A stretch of 64,000 bases of DNA from Streptomyces aureus (GTDB taxonomy: Bacteria; Actinomycetota; Actinomycetes; Streptomycetales; Streptomycetaceae): positions 1 through 64,000 of the forward strand of contig NZ_JNZD01000028.1 of the NCBI RefSeq assembly GCF_000725495.1. The letters are read 5' to 3'. Below the pieces are notes generated by a model, which saw nothing but the letters and a program-made list of their open reading frames with translations, was not told the DNA's origin and did no database searches. Positions 26,331 through 35,842 of the stretch are shown one piece after another. Both the position numbers and the translations under genes were made by a program. How positions within the stretch are numbered: position 1 is the stretch's first letter; each line of letters opens with the position of its first letter.

Positions 26331-26690
26331 CGGCGATCGGCAGCGGCGAGGCGAGTGCGCGCAGCACCATCTCCTTGGCCAGCTCTGGTTTGGTGGCGAA
26401 GGTCCGTTCATCGGGAATCTTTGCGGCGCGGCAGCGTTCGCGGTCGTCCGTCCAGGACTTGGGCAGATACAGCTCGCGGTCCACCAGGGCGCGTGCCCGG
26501 GTGGTGGCGTAGGCGGCGAAGACGCCGATCTGGCAGTCCTCGGTGCGTCCGGCGGTGCCGGAGTACTGGCGCTGCACGCCTGCGGAGGTGGTGTCTTTCT
26601 TGACGAAGCCGGTGTCGTCCAGGATGAGCACCCCGCACCTTGGGCTTCGGGCCGTCGCCCTCCCGCCATGGCCGTACCTTCACCGGCTTT
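26325..26690 (-). pseudogene. IS701-family transposase fragment
   Basis: One minus-strand frame reads [40 protein letters not shown], then [20 protein letters not shown] and [18 protein letters not shown]. This is the conserved DDE centre of IS701-family transposases. It ends abruptly against the IS21 remnant at about 26325, and the N-terminal third is degraded or missing. Confidence 0.75.
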
Positions 26691-26770
26691 GAACTGCGAC
26701 TTGCCCGGACGACGTCCTGGGCTTGGGCGTGCGTGGGGCGGCTGGCCAGCAGGCGGAAGGCGGTCGGCGG

Positions 26771-27229
26771 TTAGCTGGAGGTGTCGGCCATCTGTTGTTC
26801 GTGGTGGTGTTTGAGTGCGGTACGCGCTGCCAGGACGTCGGCTGAGGTGAATTGGCTCCAGTAGGTGTGCGTGACGATCGTCTGGGCGAGTTCGAGCTCT
26901 CGCCCCCGGAGCCGGGCGATCTCCCTCGCATCCTGGGGATCCCAGCCGGGGGAGGCGGGGCGGGAGGTGGGTCGCCAGGCGTTTTCGTGCGTCTTCCACC
27001 CGTCCAGTGGCTCGGCCGACCACGGCACCCGCTGGTAGAGGTTTTGCAGTTCAGTGCGGACCTGACGGAGTTCGTCCTGGGCGTCAATCAGGTCCTGGGG
27101 GAAGTCGTACGAAGCTGCCACGAGCCAAAGGTACTGCCGCTCGAACCGCGCTCTGGACCGAGTCGGCCGACCCCCCGGACAGGCCTTCGCCGTCCCGCCC
27201 GGTACCGACTTGTTGCTCGCGGGCGACAC
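26771..27229 (-). CDS. Hypothetical protein found near actinobacterial mobile elements
   Basis: The core reads YDFPQDLIDAQDELRQVRTE, LQNLYQRVPWSAEPLDGW, ELELAQTIVTHTYWSQF and LAARTALKHHHEQ. I recall similar short helical proteins from Streptomyces mobile regions, without a known role. GTG at 27229 gives 152 residues, but the first 36 are basic and atypical. The GTG at 27121 (VAASYDFPQ) may be the real start; neither has a clear ribosome site. Confidence 0.5.
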   Translation of the reverse strand: MSPASNKSVPGGTAKACPGGRPTRSRARFERQYLWLVAASYDFPQDLIDAQDELRQVRTELQNLYQRVPWSAEPLDGWKTHENAWRPTSRPASPGWDPQDAREIARLRGRELELAQTIVTHTYWSQFTSADVLAARTALKHHHEQQMADTSS

Positions 27230-27915
27230 GAAAATCTATGTTGGCCGGAGTAGACATTGGTTGATCGTCTAGCTATGGTTTCTCTCGTAACCGAGGTCGG
27301 CAAGGCCTGGCAGACACGAACTGCCAGGGAGCAGTACTGGTAGTTGCAGTTGGCGAAACGGTGCGGTGGTGGAGTTCCGAAGCCAGGGTTGTCGCAGGTC
27401 GGCGACGGGGCTGACGACCGGACCGGGCGGCCCGCAGTGATCAGGGGCTGCCGTGAGCAGGACCGCAGTTGAAGTTGCAGTACCTGAAGGTGCAGTTCGC
27501 GGTATCCAGCAGTGCAGGTGTGTCAGTTGTACCTCGGTGAAGGCGTCGGCTGCGGGCGCGCGCACCGGGAGGTCCGGCAGTGGGGTTCCAAGCCCAGAGC
27601 AGATGCAGGACGGGCGACGGGGCTGGCTGCCGGAGAGTGACGCTTCCTCAGGTCACGACGGAACACGCAGTAGAGCAGTGCCAGCATTACGCAGTCCCCC
27701 TTTGGTAATTGTTGGTCAAGAGGGAAAGAACGGAGGAGCGTAGCGCCATCAGGATCGCCCGGGCGTAATGGCTGAGCCCGGGTACCGCAGGACATCGATA
27801 GTGAGGTGGTCTCCGGTCGAGCAACCGCGATCCCCGCGCACCCGACAGCACCACGGTCGGACCCGCGGAAACAAGAGGCCGGCGCAGAGCCGGCAGATGG
27901 TGTAGCAGTTCCTTC
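27230..27915. other. Gene-poor stretch with Cys-rich fragments
   Basis: On the minus strand two short stretches in different frames read TANCTFRYCNFNCGPA (about 27450-27500) and FANCNYQYCSLAV (about 27315-27352). They could be pieces of a frameshifted Cys-rich secreted peptide. The DNA behind them gives repeated TTGCAGTT-type words. No start, ribosome site or continuous frame supports a gene. Confidence 0.35.
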
Positions 27916-27946
27916 GGGGCCCTGGCACACATGGTGCCAGGGCCCC
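27916..27946 (+). terminator. Strong hairpin in front of the MerR gene
   Basis: GGGGCCCTGGCAC and GTGCCAGGGCCCC form a perfect 13-bp stem with a five-base loop, 26 bases before the MerR start codon. It could end an upstream transcript or act in the MerR leader. Confidence 0.7.
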
Positions 27947-27972
27947 TCGACGCGTTCCATGAGAGAGGTGCA

Positions 27973-28311
27973 ATGACGGCAGAGGACTCATACGGCCGAC
28001 TCGACGACGATGACTACCCCGCCTACACGATGGGCCGGGCCGCCGAGATACTCGGCACCACCCAGGGCTTCCTCCGCGCGATCGGCGAAGCCCGCCTGAT
28101 CACGCCGCTGCGCTCCGTGGGCGGCCATCGCCGCTACTCCCGCTACCAGCTACGCATCGCGGCCCGTGCGCGTGAGCTCGTGGACCAGGGGATGCCGATC
28201 GAGGCCGCGTGCCGCATCGTCATCCTCGAGGACCAGCTCGAAGAAGCTCAGCAGCTGAACGCTGCATACCGCCGCAAGGGCGAAGCGGCAGACCCGACGG
28301 CCGCGGGGTAA
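27973..28311 (+). CDS. Short MerR-type DNA-binding regulator
   Basis: The 112-residue protein contains a MerR winged helix (YTMGRAAEILGTTQGFLRAI, ITPLRSVGGHRRYSRYQLRI) and a short coiled coil (VILEDQLEEAQQLNAAYRRK). There is no ligand-binding domain. Small MerR proteins of this form often accompany hsp20/hsp18 genes in Streptomyces, and hsp18 lies 1.8 kb downstream. GAGAGAGG precedes the ATG. The hairpin upstream may affect its expression. Confidence 0.75.
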   Translation: MTAEDSYGRLDDDDYPAYTMGRAAEILGTTQGFLRAIGEARLITPLRSVGGHRRYSRYQLRIAARARELVDQGMPIEAACRIVILEDQLEEAQQLNAAYRRKGEAADPTAAG

Positions 28312-28518
28312 AGGCGCCTCGACCTGACCCCCGTTCCCGAGCCCGTTCATGTCCCAGCCCGATGAGCGGGGTACGGACCGAGCCGAATCAACAGTCACGA
28401 GAGAAGGCCGAATTTTGCCGACCACGTGCCCCGAGCTTCACCGGGGTGAGATCGAGCGCGGCCATGCGGCACCGCGCGTGGTGACCCGCTTCAGGCGCCG
28501 GGCCCCGATGGGAAACGT

Positions 28519-29124
28519 ATGACGGAGTGGACATACCCCGGCCTCGGCTCGCTCCTTACCGTCACCCGCCAAGTCGGCCGCGCGGCTGAACTCCTCGACG
28601 TGTTGTGGGAGCAGGACCGCCATGTCGGCCCGTCTCCGTACCTCTCTGTCGCGCAGTTGCGCGTGATGTACCTCGTCGACCGCGACCAGGGGATCCGCAT
28701 GCGAGCCCTCACCCGGCTCCTGTCCGCATCGCCGCCCTCGGTCTCCCGCTTGGTCGACCGCCTCCAGGCCCTGGGCTTCGTCGACCGCAGGCCCTGCCAC
28801 GACTCCCGCCGTGAAGTCATGCTCCACGTGACCTCTGCGGGCCGTGACTATCTGGCCCACATCCGCGAGCGGCGCGACCAGGCTCTCCTCCAGGCCATTG
28901 AGGCCATGCCCGGCTCCCAGCGTGCCGCACTCACCGAAGGACTTGCCGGACTTCAGCAAGCACTGACCAGCCACCCCCTGCTCCGCCTCGTCGCCGAAGA
29001 CACCACGCCCGTGCCCACGCCGACGCGGCAGGATCCAGCGCTGTCCAGCCGGCACTCCGATGCACCACAACCCTCGGGAGTTGTCTCAGAGGGGCGAGGA
29101 GCCGCAGGCCACCTGGGCGAGTAG
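28519..29124 (+). CDS. MarR-family transcriptional regulator
   Basis: The protein of 201 residues has the winged helix (IRMRALTRLLSASPPSVSRL, VDRLQALGFVDRRPCHDSRR) and long dimerisation helices. A Ser/Pro-rich C-terminal tail of about 40 residues is longer than usual. The effector is unknown. It converges on rheA. The ribosome site is weak (GGGAA). Confidence 0.75.
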   Translation: MTEWTYPGLGSLLTVTRQVGRAAELLDVLWEQDRHVGPSPYLSVAQLRVMYLVDRDQGIRMRALTRLLSASPPSVSRLVDRLQALGFVDRRPCHDSRREVMLHVTSAGRDYLAHIRERRDQALLQAIEAMPGSQRAALTEGLAGLQQALTSHPLLRLVAEDTTPVPTPTRQDPALSSRHSDAPQPSGVVSEGRGAAGHLGE

Positions 29125-29335
29125 GGAAGCGGAATGAGGAGTCGCGGAGCACCGCAGCCGCGTAGCGGCCGTTCGCGGCGAGCCGGTCCGCGAGCCGCTC
29201 CCGCCCGCCGCGGTGTCCGCGCTCCCGACTTCCTGCACTGGGCTTGAGGCGGACATCTGCCCGGCGACGGTCAGTGCGGCCGGTCCGCAACCTGAAGACC
29301 ACAGGCCCGGCATCGCCGCCGACGGCCAGCGTTGG

Positions 29336-29965
29336 TCAGGGGGTAGTGAGGGTGTCGAGCCGGACGGCGAGGTCGGGGTGTGCGGCGGCCAGATGGGGGC
29401 GGGTGGCGGTCAGTGGGGCGATGAGGTCGGCGGGGTCGTCGTGGGCGAGGGCCGCGTGGAGTTCGCTGAGCGGGCGCCGGGCCGCGGCGGGCAGGTCGGT
29501 GAGCGCGGTGATCTGGCCGGCGAGGCGTCGCAGGTCGGCGGCTTTGTGGCGGGCCCAGTTGGCGGTGGCGCGGTCGGCGGCACGGGCCTGGCGGGTGGCG
29601 GTGACGCGCTGTTCGCCGGTGGTCCCGGCGGGGCCGGGGCGGCCGCGCAGGTAGCGGCGTTCGGCAGCCTGGCGGCTGGCGACGCCGAGGGGCGGGGCGA
29701 GGTCGGCCCAGCTGGCGCCCGCGTCGCGGGCGGTTTCGATCAGGCCGGTCTCCCATCCGGCGAGCTGCTCGCGGACCTGCCGCAACAGCATCAGTGAGGC
29801 CAGCGCCTGTTCCGGGCCGGGCCCGGCACCGGAAGTGGTCGGGGTCTGCTGTCGGGCTTCGCGCAGGGCATCGTCTATGGCGGTGAGGGCCGCCGCGGCG
29901 GCGAGGAACGACGCCGGATTGTGGGCGTCGTTGCCTGTTGCGGGCGGCTGGTCGGCCGGGGTCAC
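29336..29965 (-). CDS. rheA: RheA-like heat-sensing repressor of hsp18
   Basis: This 209-residue, helix-rich protein stands divergent from hsp18 and matches the proteins annotated in Streptomyces as hsp18 regulators. It has an Ala-rich N-terminal helical region, then AGASWADLAPPLGVASRQAA, a helix-turn-helix-like segment. RheA of S. albus is known to bind an inverted repeat TGTCATC-N5-GATGACA and to lose activity on warming. Exactly that site lies at 30009-30027. AGGGAGG ends five bases before GTG 29965, which is preferred over the GTG that overlaps the ribosome site. Confidence 0.8.
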   Translation of the reverse strand: MTPADQPPATGNDAHNPASFLAAAAALTAIDDALREARQQTPTTSGAGPGPEQALASLMLLRQVREQLAGWETGLIETARDAGASWADLAPPLGVASRQAAERRYLRGRPGPAGTTGEQRVTATRQARAADRATANWARHKAADLRRLAGQITALTDLPAAARRPLSELHAALAHDDPADLIAPLTATRPHLAAAHPDLAVRLDTLTTP

Positions 29966-30008
29966 GGACACCTCCCTGGGGTTGTGATCGGGCTGACGAC
30001 ATCATGTT

Positions 30009-30027
30009 TGTCATCCATTGGATGACA
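30009..30027. promoter_or_regulatory. RheA operator between rheA and hsp18
   Basis: TGTCATCCATTGGATGACA fits the known RheA target TGTCATC-N5-GATGACA without mismatch. It lies in the 128-base divergent intergenic region and could control both genes. Confidence 0.8.
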
Positions 30028-30093
30028 TGTTACAACGGTGTCAGTGAGGCGCATTGGCAGTAACTGCCTGAACCTGCTGGAGGTGTTTTCACG

Positions 30094-30525
30094 ATGTTGA
30101 TGCGCACTGATCCCTTCCGTGAGCTGGACCGGCTGACGCAGCAGCTGATGGGCCCGGGGACCTGGTCGAAGCCGTCGGCGATGCCGATGGACGCCTACCG
30201 AGAGGGTGACCAGTTCGTGGTGGCCTTCGACATTCCCGGCGTCAGCGCGGACGCGATCGATATCGACGTCGAACGCAACATGCTCACCGTGAAGGCCGAG
30301 CGCCGGCCGGTGGCGAAGGCCGACGACGTGCAGATGGAGCTGTCCGAGCGGCCGCTGGGCGTCTTCTCCCGCCAGATCGTGCTCGCCGACACCCTCGACA
30401 CCGAGCACATCGAGGCCGACTACGACGCGGGCGTGCTCACCCTGCGCATCCCGATCGCCGAGCGCGCCAAGCCCCGCAAGATCTCCATCGGCGTCGGGTC
30501 CGGCCACAAGGAGATCTCCGGCTGA
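30094..30525 (+). CDS. hsp18: Small heat-shock protein Hsp18 (Hsp20/alpha-crystallin family)
   Basis: The 143-residue protein has an alpha-crystallin domain (residues about 35-135): [51 protein letters not shown], and the closing [20 protein letters not shown]. Small Hsps form oligomers that hold unfolding proteins in solution during heat stress. It is divergent from RheA with the RheA operator between. GGAGG precedes the ATG by ten bases. A terminator and two DUF2267 genes follow. Confidence 0.9.
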   Translation: MLMRTDPFRELDRLTQQLMGPGTWSKPSAMPMDAYREGDQFVVAFDIPGVSADAIDIDVERNMLTVKAERRPVAKADDVQMELSERPLGVFSRQIVLADTLDTEHIEADYDAGVLTLRIPIAERAKPRKISIGVGSGHKEISG

Positions 30526-30538
30526 CACCGGCCCGACC

Positions 30539-30585
30539 GGTGCGGAGGACGGGCATCTGATCCCCCTCACCCCGCCCTCCGCACC
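30539..30585 (+). terminator. Terminator after hsp18
   Basis: GGTGCGGAGG (30539-30548) pairs with CCTCCGCACC (30576-30585) and the stem is extended inward by GGGC/GCCC. It lies between hsp18 and the first DUF2267 gene and could allow partial read-through. Confidence 0.6.
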
Positions 30586-30622
30586 CCTGGCGGTTTGAAG
30601 ACCAAGAAGGGGTGGCGTCGAG

Positions 30623-31018
30623 ATGACACTGCGACGCGAAGCGTTCCTCGATCACGTCAAGGAACGAGGCGAGTACGGCACTGTGGAGGAAGCCGAGCGA
30701 GCGGCCCGGGTGGTACTCGCCCTGCTCGGCGCACACCTGGTCGGCGAGGTCCGGGCTCTGCTCGCGGCACGCCTGCCGGACGAATTCGCCCTGGTCCTGC
30801 TCAACCCGCTGCAGAGCGCCGAGCCGCTGTCGCCGGAGCGGTTCGTGCGGGCGACCGCGGCCTGGATCGATGGCGCCACCGAGCAGACCGCGACCTGGGA
30901 CGTCAGCGCCGTGCTGTCCACGACCGCGGACGCGGCCGGCGACGACCTGCTGGGGCAGATCCTGCTTCAGCTCCCCGCCGGCTACGACCTTCTCTTTGGC
31001 CGCCTCCAACCCACCTGA
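30623..31018 (+). CDS. DUF2267 protein (first)
   Basis: A 131-residue helical protein starting MTLRREAFLDHVKERGEYGT and continuing EEAERAARVVLALLGAHLVG. The DUF2267 pattern is two helical halves with LxxxLP-type signatures (AARLPDEFALVLLNPLQ, ILLQLPAGYDLLFG). The function is unknown; the genes often sit with stress proteins. It is followed 59 bases later by a paralogue. Confidence 0.75.
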   Translation: MTLRREAFLDHVKERGEYGTVEEAERAARVVLALLGAHLVGEVRALLAARLPDEFALVLLNPLQSAEPLSPERFVRATAAWIDGATEQTATWDVSAVLSTTADAAGDDLLGQILLQLPAGYDLLFGRLQPT

Positions 31019-31077
31019 TCACCGGTGCCGCCCATCGGCACCCACCCGACCCCGGCTTGAGAAAGGCATCCACCGCA

Positions 31078-31521
31078 GTGATCACCGACGTACGTGTACC
31101 GCTTGAGGACCGGCAGCAGTACTCGACGGCGTATGAGCAGATGCTGGAGAAGGTCCGCTACGAAGGCGCCTACCCCGACCGCGAGCGAGCCGACGAAGCC
31201 GTCCGCCTGGTCCTGGCAGGGCTGGGACGCCAGCTGACCGGCGAGGAACGCGTCGAGCTGGCCGCCTGTCTGCCGCTGGAGGCCGCCCGCGTCCTGACCA
31301 CGCAGATCCCCGCCCTCCAGCCGCTGGAAGGCTGGGACTTCGTCAAGGACCTCGCCGCCCGCTCCGGCGCATCCCTGGCCACCACCCGCTGGGACACCGG
31401 ATCCGTCTTCGCCGCCGTCACCGCCCACGCCGGCCGCGACCTGATCACCCGCATCCTCCACCGGCTCCCCACCGGCTGGGCCCTGCTGTTCGGCCAAGCC
31501 GAACTCAAACCGACCGCCTGA
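31078..31521 (+). CDS. DUF2267 protein (second)
   Basis: The protein of 147 residues begins VITDVRVPLEDRQQYSTAYE. It repeats the layout of the previous gene (ADEAVRLVLAGLGRQLTGEE, LAACLPLEAARVL, ILHRLPTGWALLFG). The ribosome site is weak (GAAAGG), and the GTG at 31078 is the first sensible start after the upstream stop. The two proteins probably work together or as alternates with Hsp18 under heat stress. Confidence 0.75.
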   Translation: MITDVRVPLEDRQQYSTAYEQMLEKVRYEGAYPDRERADEAVRLVLAGLGRQLTGEERVELAACLPLEAARVLTTQIPALQPLEGWDFVKDLAARSGASLATTRWDTGSVFAAVTAHAGRDLITRILHRLPTGWALLFGQAELKPTA

Positions 31522-31529
31522 AACGAACA

Positions 31530-31781
31530 CCCGGCGCCCAGGGCCACAACAGGGTCTACCCGGACCCTCCTGCCCGGCTCACCAGGCGAAGTCCCTCGAT
31601 CCGTGCGGTCGGGGGACTCCCGCCCTGGCCGCTCGCCCTCCCGCCCGTCGGCCACTCCTGGTCCGGGCCCTCGACGCCTGTCGCGATCGCGTCTTTTGCG
31701 CTGTCTTCCGGGCCGCTGAGAAGCTGTTTCACAAACCTGTTTTAGCTGGTCACAGTGTTGTCGAGCTCCGCCTGCTGAGGG
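31530..31781. other. Intergenic stretch, nothing recognised
   Basis: No gene is seen. AAGCTGTTTCACAAACC near 31722 looks like an IS terminal sequence but no partner was found. Confidence 0.3.
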
Positions 31782-32299
31782 CTATCCGATCTTCTTCCAG
31801 GGCTTGCAGTCCGTGGTCTGGAAGGCTTTGTCACTTGCTGCGACCTTGACGATTGCCGGACCTTGGACGTTGCCGTTGGCGATGATGGCGTTGAGTTCGC
31901 CGGTTGTGTCGCTCAAGCGCGCCCAGTAGCAGCCGTACTGGTTCTTTCCCTCGGTGCGGTAGGTGCCGGCCTTAATGTCGTTGCCCACGAGGAAAGTTCC
32001 GTCGCCGGGAATCTCTCCCTTGGGTTTGCTCTCGTTGTGCGGTGCCGCAGTGGCGCTGGGGGTAGCGGCAGCCAGCTCTCGGCCTCGGGTTGCGGTGGCG
32101 GTCACGGTCACGGTTGCGGAGGCGATTTCTTGCCGCCTCCTGACCCGCTGACGCCGATCAGGATGCCCACCAGCAGGTCGCCGAGAGCGAAGGCGGTGTG
32201 AGTGAGCCAGCGGCGGCGGGACGAGACACGGGCAGCAGGGGACGGCGCGCGATCCGACGTCGGGCCTGGTGGTGGGCCTACGGGTCTGTTTCCGCTCAT
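31782..32299 (-). pseudogene. Membrane-anchored extracytoplasmic protein, frameshifted
   Basis: The N-terminal part (MSGNRPVGPPPGPTSDRAPS, then WLTHTAFALGDLLVGILIGV as one membrane helix) lies in one frame. The extracytoplasmic part lies in another: EIASATVTVTATATRG, GDGTFLVGNDIKAGTYRTEG, then NQYGCYWARLSDTTGELNAI, ending DCKPWKKIG. They meet near 32120. Both halves resemble a common Streptomyces lipoprotein-like family of unknown role. Either a recent one-base change or a sequencing error separates them. Confidence 0.6.
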
Positions 32300-32389
32300 G
32301 TCCACAGAGTGCGCCAGCCTTGTGCGGGGTGCACGACAGCGGTGTCAGAGGAAGGAAGCACCGCACCCGGGCCTGGCGGCTAATAGCCA

Positions 32390-32480
32390 CCGCAGTGACC
32401 GTTTTGCCCGAGGAGTCGACAAGCGCGATCGCGTCCCGCTTGAACTCCTCCGTGTACCGCTTCGTGTACTTGCTTCCCAC
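32390..32480 (-). pseudogene. IS3-family transposase orfA, 5' fragment
   Basis: The minus strand begins MGSKYTKRYTEEFKRDAIAL followed by VDSSGKTVTAVA, the standard start of an IS3-family orfA with its helix-turn-helix cut short. It abuts the frameshifted membrane gene. The IS end presumably lies near 32490-32530. Confidence 0.75.
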
Positions 32481-32701
32481 CTGGTGCTACTTCCTCTGAA
32501 ACCTCAGGTCCCAGTCTCCAGGTGTCCACGATCCAGGGGAAGCTTCACAGCGGCGAGATCCCCCTGGTGACCGGCAGGCAGCGAGTCAGCCTCCACCAGG
32601 CACTGGGCGGCCGGATCCACCGTGGATCATTGCCTGTGCCGCGGATCATCGCGGGTGGGGGGGGTGGCGTGCTGCTGCCGGGAACATGCTGAGGAGCGGT
32701 A

Positions 32702-35560
32702 GTGGCGACGAAGTTCGGGGTACTGGGCGAACTGACCCTTCATCTGGAGGGACAACCGCTCACGATCCAGGGGAAGAAGGCCGGAGCGCTGCTGGCTGTG
32801 CTGCTCCTTCGTCGTGACCTCCCCTTGACGGCAGATCAGTTGATCGATGTGTTGTGGGGGCGAACTCCGCCCCGGACGGCCAACGCTTCGCTGCACAACC
32901 ACCTCGCCCGGCTGCGTGCGCTGCTCGGTCCGCAGCGGGAGCGGCTGGTCCACCGTCATGGCGGGTACCGGCTGGAGCTTCGTGCCGGCGAGCTCGACGC
33001 CGAGGTCTTCACGGTCCGGCTCGCTCAGGCGCGGGACGCCCATGCGGACGGCCGCTGGGAGGCCGTGCACGCCGCAACCACCGCCGCCCTTGGTCTGTGG
33101 CGGGGCCGGCCTCTACCCGAGTTCCCACAACTCCACGATAGTGCGGCCGTCACGCACCTGGCCGAACTCCACCTGAACGCGGTGGAACTGCATGTGGAGG
33201 CACGTATCCACCTCGGACGTCATCACGACATCGTCGGGGATCTCACGCAACACACTACGGATCACCCGTTGCGGGAGTCGTTCCACCGGCAACTTATGAC
33301 GGTGTTGCACCGTGAGGACCGGGCCGCCGAAGCCATCGCCGTCTACCACGACCTGCGCCGGCGGCTCGCCGACGAACTCGGCATCGACCCTTCCCCCGCC
33401 ATCCAGAAGTGCTTCCAGGAGATCCTCGACTCTCCCCGCCCCGGCTCTCCTGCCGCGACCGTCACCACCCAGACGCCCCGGACAAAAGCGCAGCAGCCGG
33501 TGGCGGCGCCGGAGCCCGCGGAATCACCCAGGCCGACATCGGCGGCGCCGTTCCAAACGCCCCGCGACATCGGTGACTTCACCGGGAGAAGAGACGAACT
33601 GGCTACTCTGCTCGCCGCGTTGCGCGAGCAGGCGACGGCACTGCCCACCGTCGCGCTCGTCTCCGGGATGGGCGGTGTCGGAAAGACGACCCTCGTGCTG
33701 CGCGCGGCGCATCTGTGCCACGAGGACTTCCCTGACGGGCAGTTGTACGCGGACCTTCGCGGCTTCGGGACCGGAACACCACGCGCCGCCCACGACCTGC
33801 TGGCCCGCTTCCTCGCCGACCTCGGAGTGTCGCCACGGCTGATCCCCGACGACACCGACGACCGGGCCTCCCTCTACCGGACAACGCTCGCCGGGCGGCG
33901 CGTGCTGCTGCTCCTCGACAACGCCCGCCACGTGGAGCAGGTCCTCCCTCTTCTGCCGGGCGCCGGTCCCAGTGCGGTCGTCGTGACCAGCAGGCACGTC
34001 CTTGCCGGGCTCCCGGGGACTTCACGCATCACCCTCGCACCGCTCGACAGAGCGGATCAGGAGACCCTGCTGGCGTCCATCTGCGGCACCGAACTGGTAG
34101 CTGCGGACCTGTCGGCGACAGAGCGTGTGCTTGACGCCTGTGCCGGACTCCCGCTCGCCCTGCGCATCGTGGGGGTCCGTCTCGCCCAGCACGGCGGCCG
34201 CTCGATGGCGGGAACCGCCGACCGGCTCGCGCGCACGGGACAGCGTCTGAACGCGTTCACTGTCGACCACCTGGACATCCGCAATGTCTTCATGCTGAGT
34301 TATCGGGCTTTGCCTGGATCGGACGGGCAGGGGCATCGTGATGCTGCCAGGGCCTTTCGTCGTCTGGGATTGTGGCCCTCACACCCCTTCTCGGTCGAGG
34401 CCGCCTCCGCCCTGCTGAACCAGCCGCTCGAGCACACCATGGATCTGCTCGACCTGCTGGTAAGCGCGCATCTACTCCAGAACCCCTCCCCGGGCGTCTT
34501 CCGGTTCCACGACCTGCTCGGTGAGTTCGCCGCCGAACGCGCCCGCGCGGAGGAGTCCCCCGCGGACGCCGAGGCCGCCCTGCTTCGCCTGCTTAACTGG
34601 TACCGCGACGCGACCGAGTATGCGGAACGGGCCAGCGGCATCGGCCGCGCCAGGCTGACCGTCGACACCACCTCGGCCCTGCCCGTGTTGCTGCCGGAGT
34701 TCACGGACGGCCAGCAGGCACTCCAGTGGGTGTCCAATGAGCTGCCCGCTGTGACAGCCGCCGTTCAGCTCGCCGCGAGCAGCTCACGGCCCGAACTCGC
34801 CTGGCACACCGCGGCCGCCCTCTTCGCATGGATCCAGGGGAACTGGTGGTCCAAGGAGTGGGAGGAGCCCGTCGCCACGGCACTAACCGCCGCGGAGCGC
34901 GAGTCCGATCTGAGCGGCCAGGCCGAAATGCACAACCTGTTGGGCATGGCGCACGGTTCGGCGCACCGCAACGACATCAGCCTTCACCACCTGCGCGCGG
35001 CGCTCGCGTTCTACGAGCAAACAGGAGCGACCGAACGTCAGGTCGCGGTCCTCGCCAACATCTCCAACGCGTGTTCTCAGGCGGGCCGGCTGGACGAGGC
35101 CCGGACTGCGATCGAGGGAGCCATCCGCCTCGCGGACGAGTCCGGGCTGCCCAGCGCGCGGTTCGATCACACACTGGGTACGGTCCTCCTCAAGTTGGGT
35201 GACACCGATGGCGCGGCTGTGGTCTACCGGCGCGCGCTGGACTTCTGGCGCAAGGAAGGACGGGTGTTCTTCATCCACATCTGCCTGGTCACTCTAGGTG
35301 ACACGTTGCGTGCTCTCGGTGAGCGCGAGGAATCCCTCGCCTTGCTCGAAGAAGGGCTTCGAATAGCCCGGAAGGAGAATCATGAATTCTCCACCGCCGA
35401 CACGTTGGAGGCGCTCGGGCGCGCGCACTTCCACTTCGGTGACCGTCAACAGGCGCGCCTGCACTGGCGGGAGGCCCTGTCCATCGCGGAACGACACCAC
35501 CTGCAAAGGGTCGTCATCGACTGCCGCAAGGGACTGGAGTCGCTGGAAGGCGGCCGCTGA
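32702..35560 (+). CDS. AfsR/SARP-type regulator: BTAD, NB-ARC and TPR
   Basis: This 952-residue protein has an OmpR-like winged helix (residues 1-95), a bacterial transcriptional activation domain (about 100-245) and a Pro-rich linker. An NB-ARC ATPase follows with Walker A GMGGVGKTT near 322 and Walker B VLLLLDNA near 402. TPR repeats run from about 700 to the end. Such proteins switch on secondary-metabolite or morphogenesis genes, with ATP and the TPRs gating activity. GAGGAG precedes the GTG by six bases. No biosynthetic cluster is adjacent in the window, so its target is unclear. Confidence 0.9.
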   Translation: MATKFGVLGELTLHLEGQPLTIQGKKAGALLAVLLLRRDLPLTADQLIDVLWGRTPPRTANASLHNHLARLRALLGPQRERLVHRHGGYRLELRAGELDAEVFTVRLAQARDAHADGRWEAVHAATTAALGLWRGRPLPEFPQLHDSAAVTHLAELHLNAVELHVEARIHLGRHHDIVGDLTQHTTDHPLRESFHRQLMTVLHREDRAAEAIAVYHDLRRRLADELGIDPSPAIQKCFQEILDSPRPGSPAATVTTQTPRTKAQQPVAAPEPAESPRPTSAAPFQTPRDIGDFTGRRDELATLLAALREQATALPTVALVSGMGGVGKTTLVLRAAHLCHEDFPDGQLYADLRGFGTGTPRAAHDLLARFLADLGVSPRLIPDDTDDRASLYRTTLAGRRVLLLLDNARHVEQVLPLLPGAGPSAVVVTSRHVLAGLPGTSRITLAPLDRADQETLLASICGTELVAADLSATERVLDACAGLPLALRIVGVRLAQHGGRSMAGTADRLARTGQRLNAFTVDHLDIRNVFMLSYRALPGSDGQGHRDAARAFRRLGLWPSHPFSVEAASALLNQPLEHTMDLLDLLVSAHLLQNPSPGVFRFHDLLGEFAAERARAEESPADAEAALLRLLNWYRDATEYAERASGIGRARLTVDTTSALPVLLPEFTDGQQALQWVSNELPAVTAAVQLAASSSRPELAWHTAAALFAWIQGNWWSKEWEEPVATALTAAERESDLSGQAEMHNLLGMAHGSAHRNDISLHHLRAALAFYEQTGATERQVAVLANISNACSQAGRLDEARTAIEGAIRLADESGLPSARFDHTLGTVLLKLGDTDGAAVVYRRALDFWRKEGRVFFIHICLVTLGDTLRALGEREESLALLEEGLRIARKENHEFSTADTLEALGRAHFHFGDRQQARLHWREALSIAERHHLQRVVIDCRKGLESLEGGR

Positions 35561-35842
35561 CCCGCCTCGCCCCGCCGGTCGCGGCCGGTCGTCCGTACCA
35601 GGTGCCATCCGATGCCCGGGGTACCACCGCATCGGCCAACGGCCCGCCTTGGGATCGTCCTGCCTGCGTTGGCGGCTCGTTGTTCAAACATTGGCCCCAC
35701 CTGTTGTGATCAGTCCAGGCCTCCCCGGCAGGGACACGCTGACCGGGGCGTACATCTGTCGCTTCGCGACGATGTCGTAGGTCTCGTATGCCGGGCCGCT
35801 GAAACCACGGCCCGTAGCCGGCACATTCGGGGAGAGAGACGC

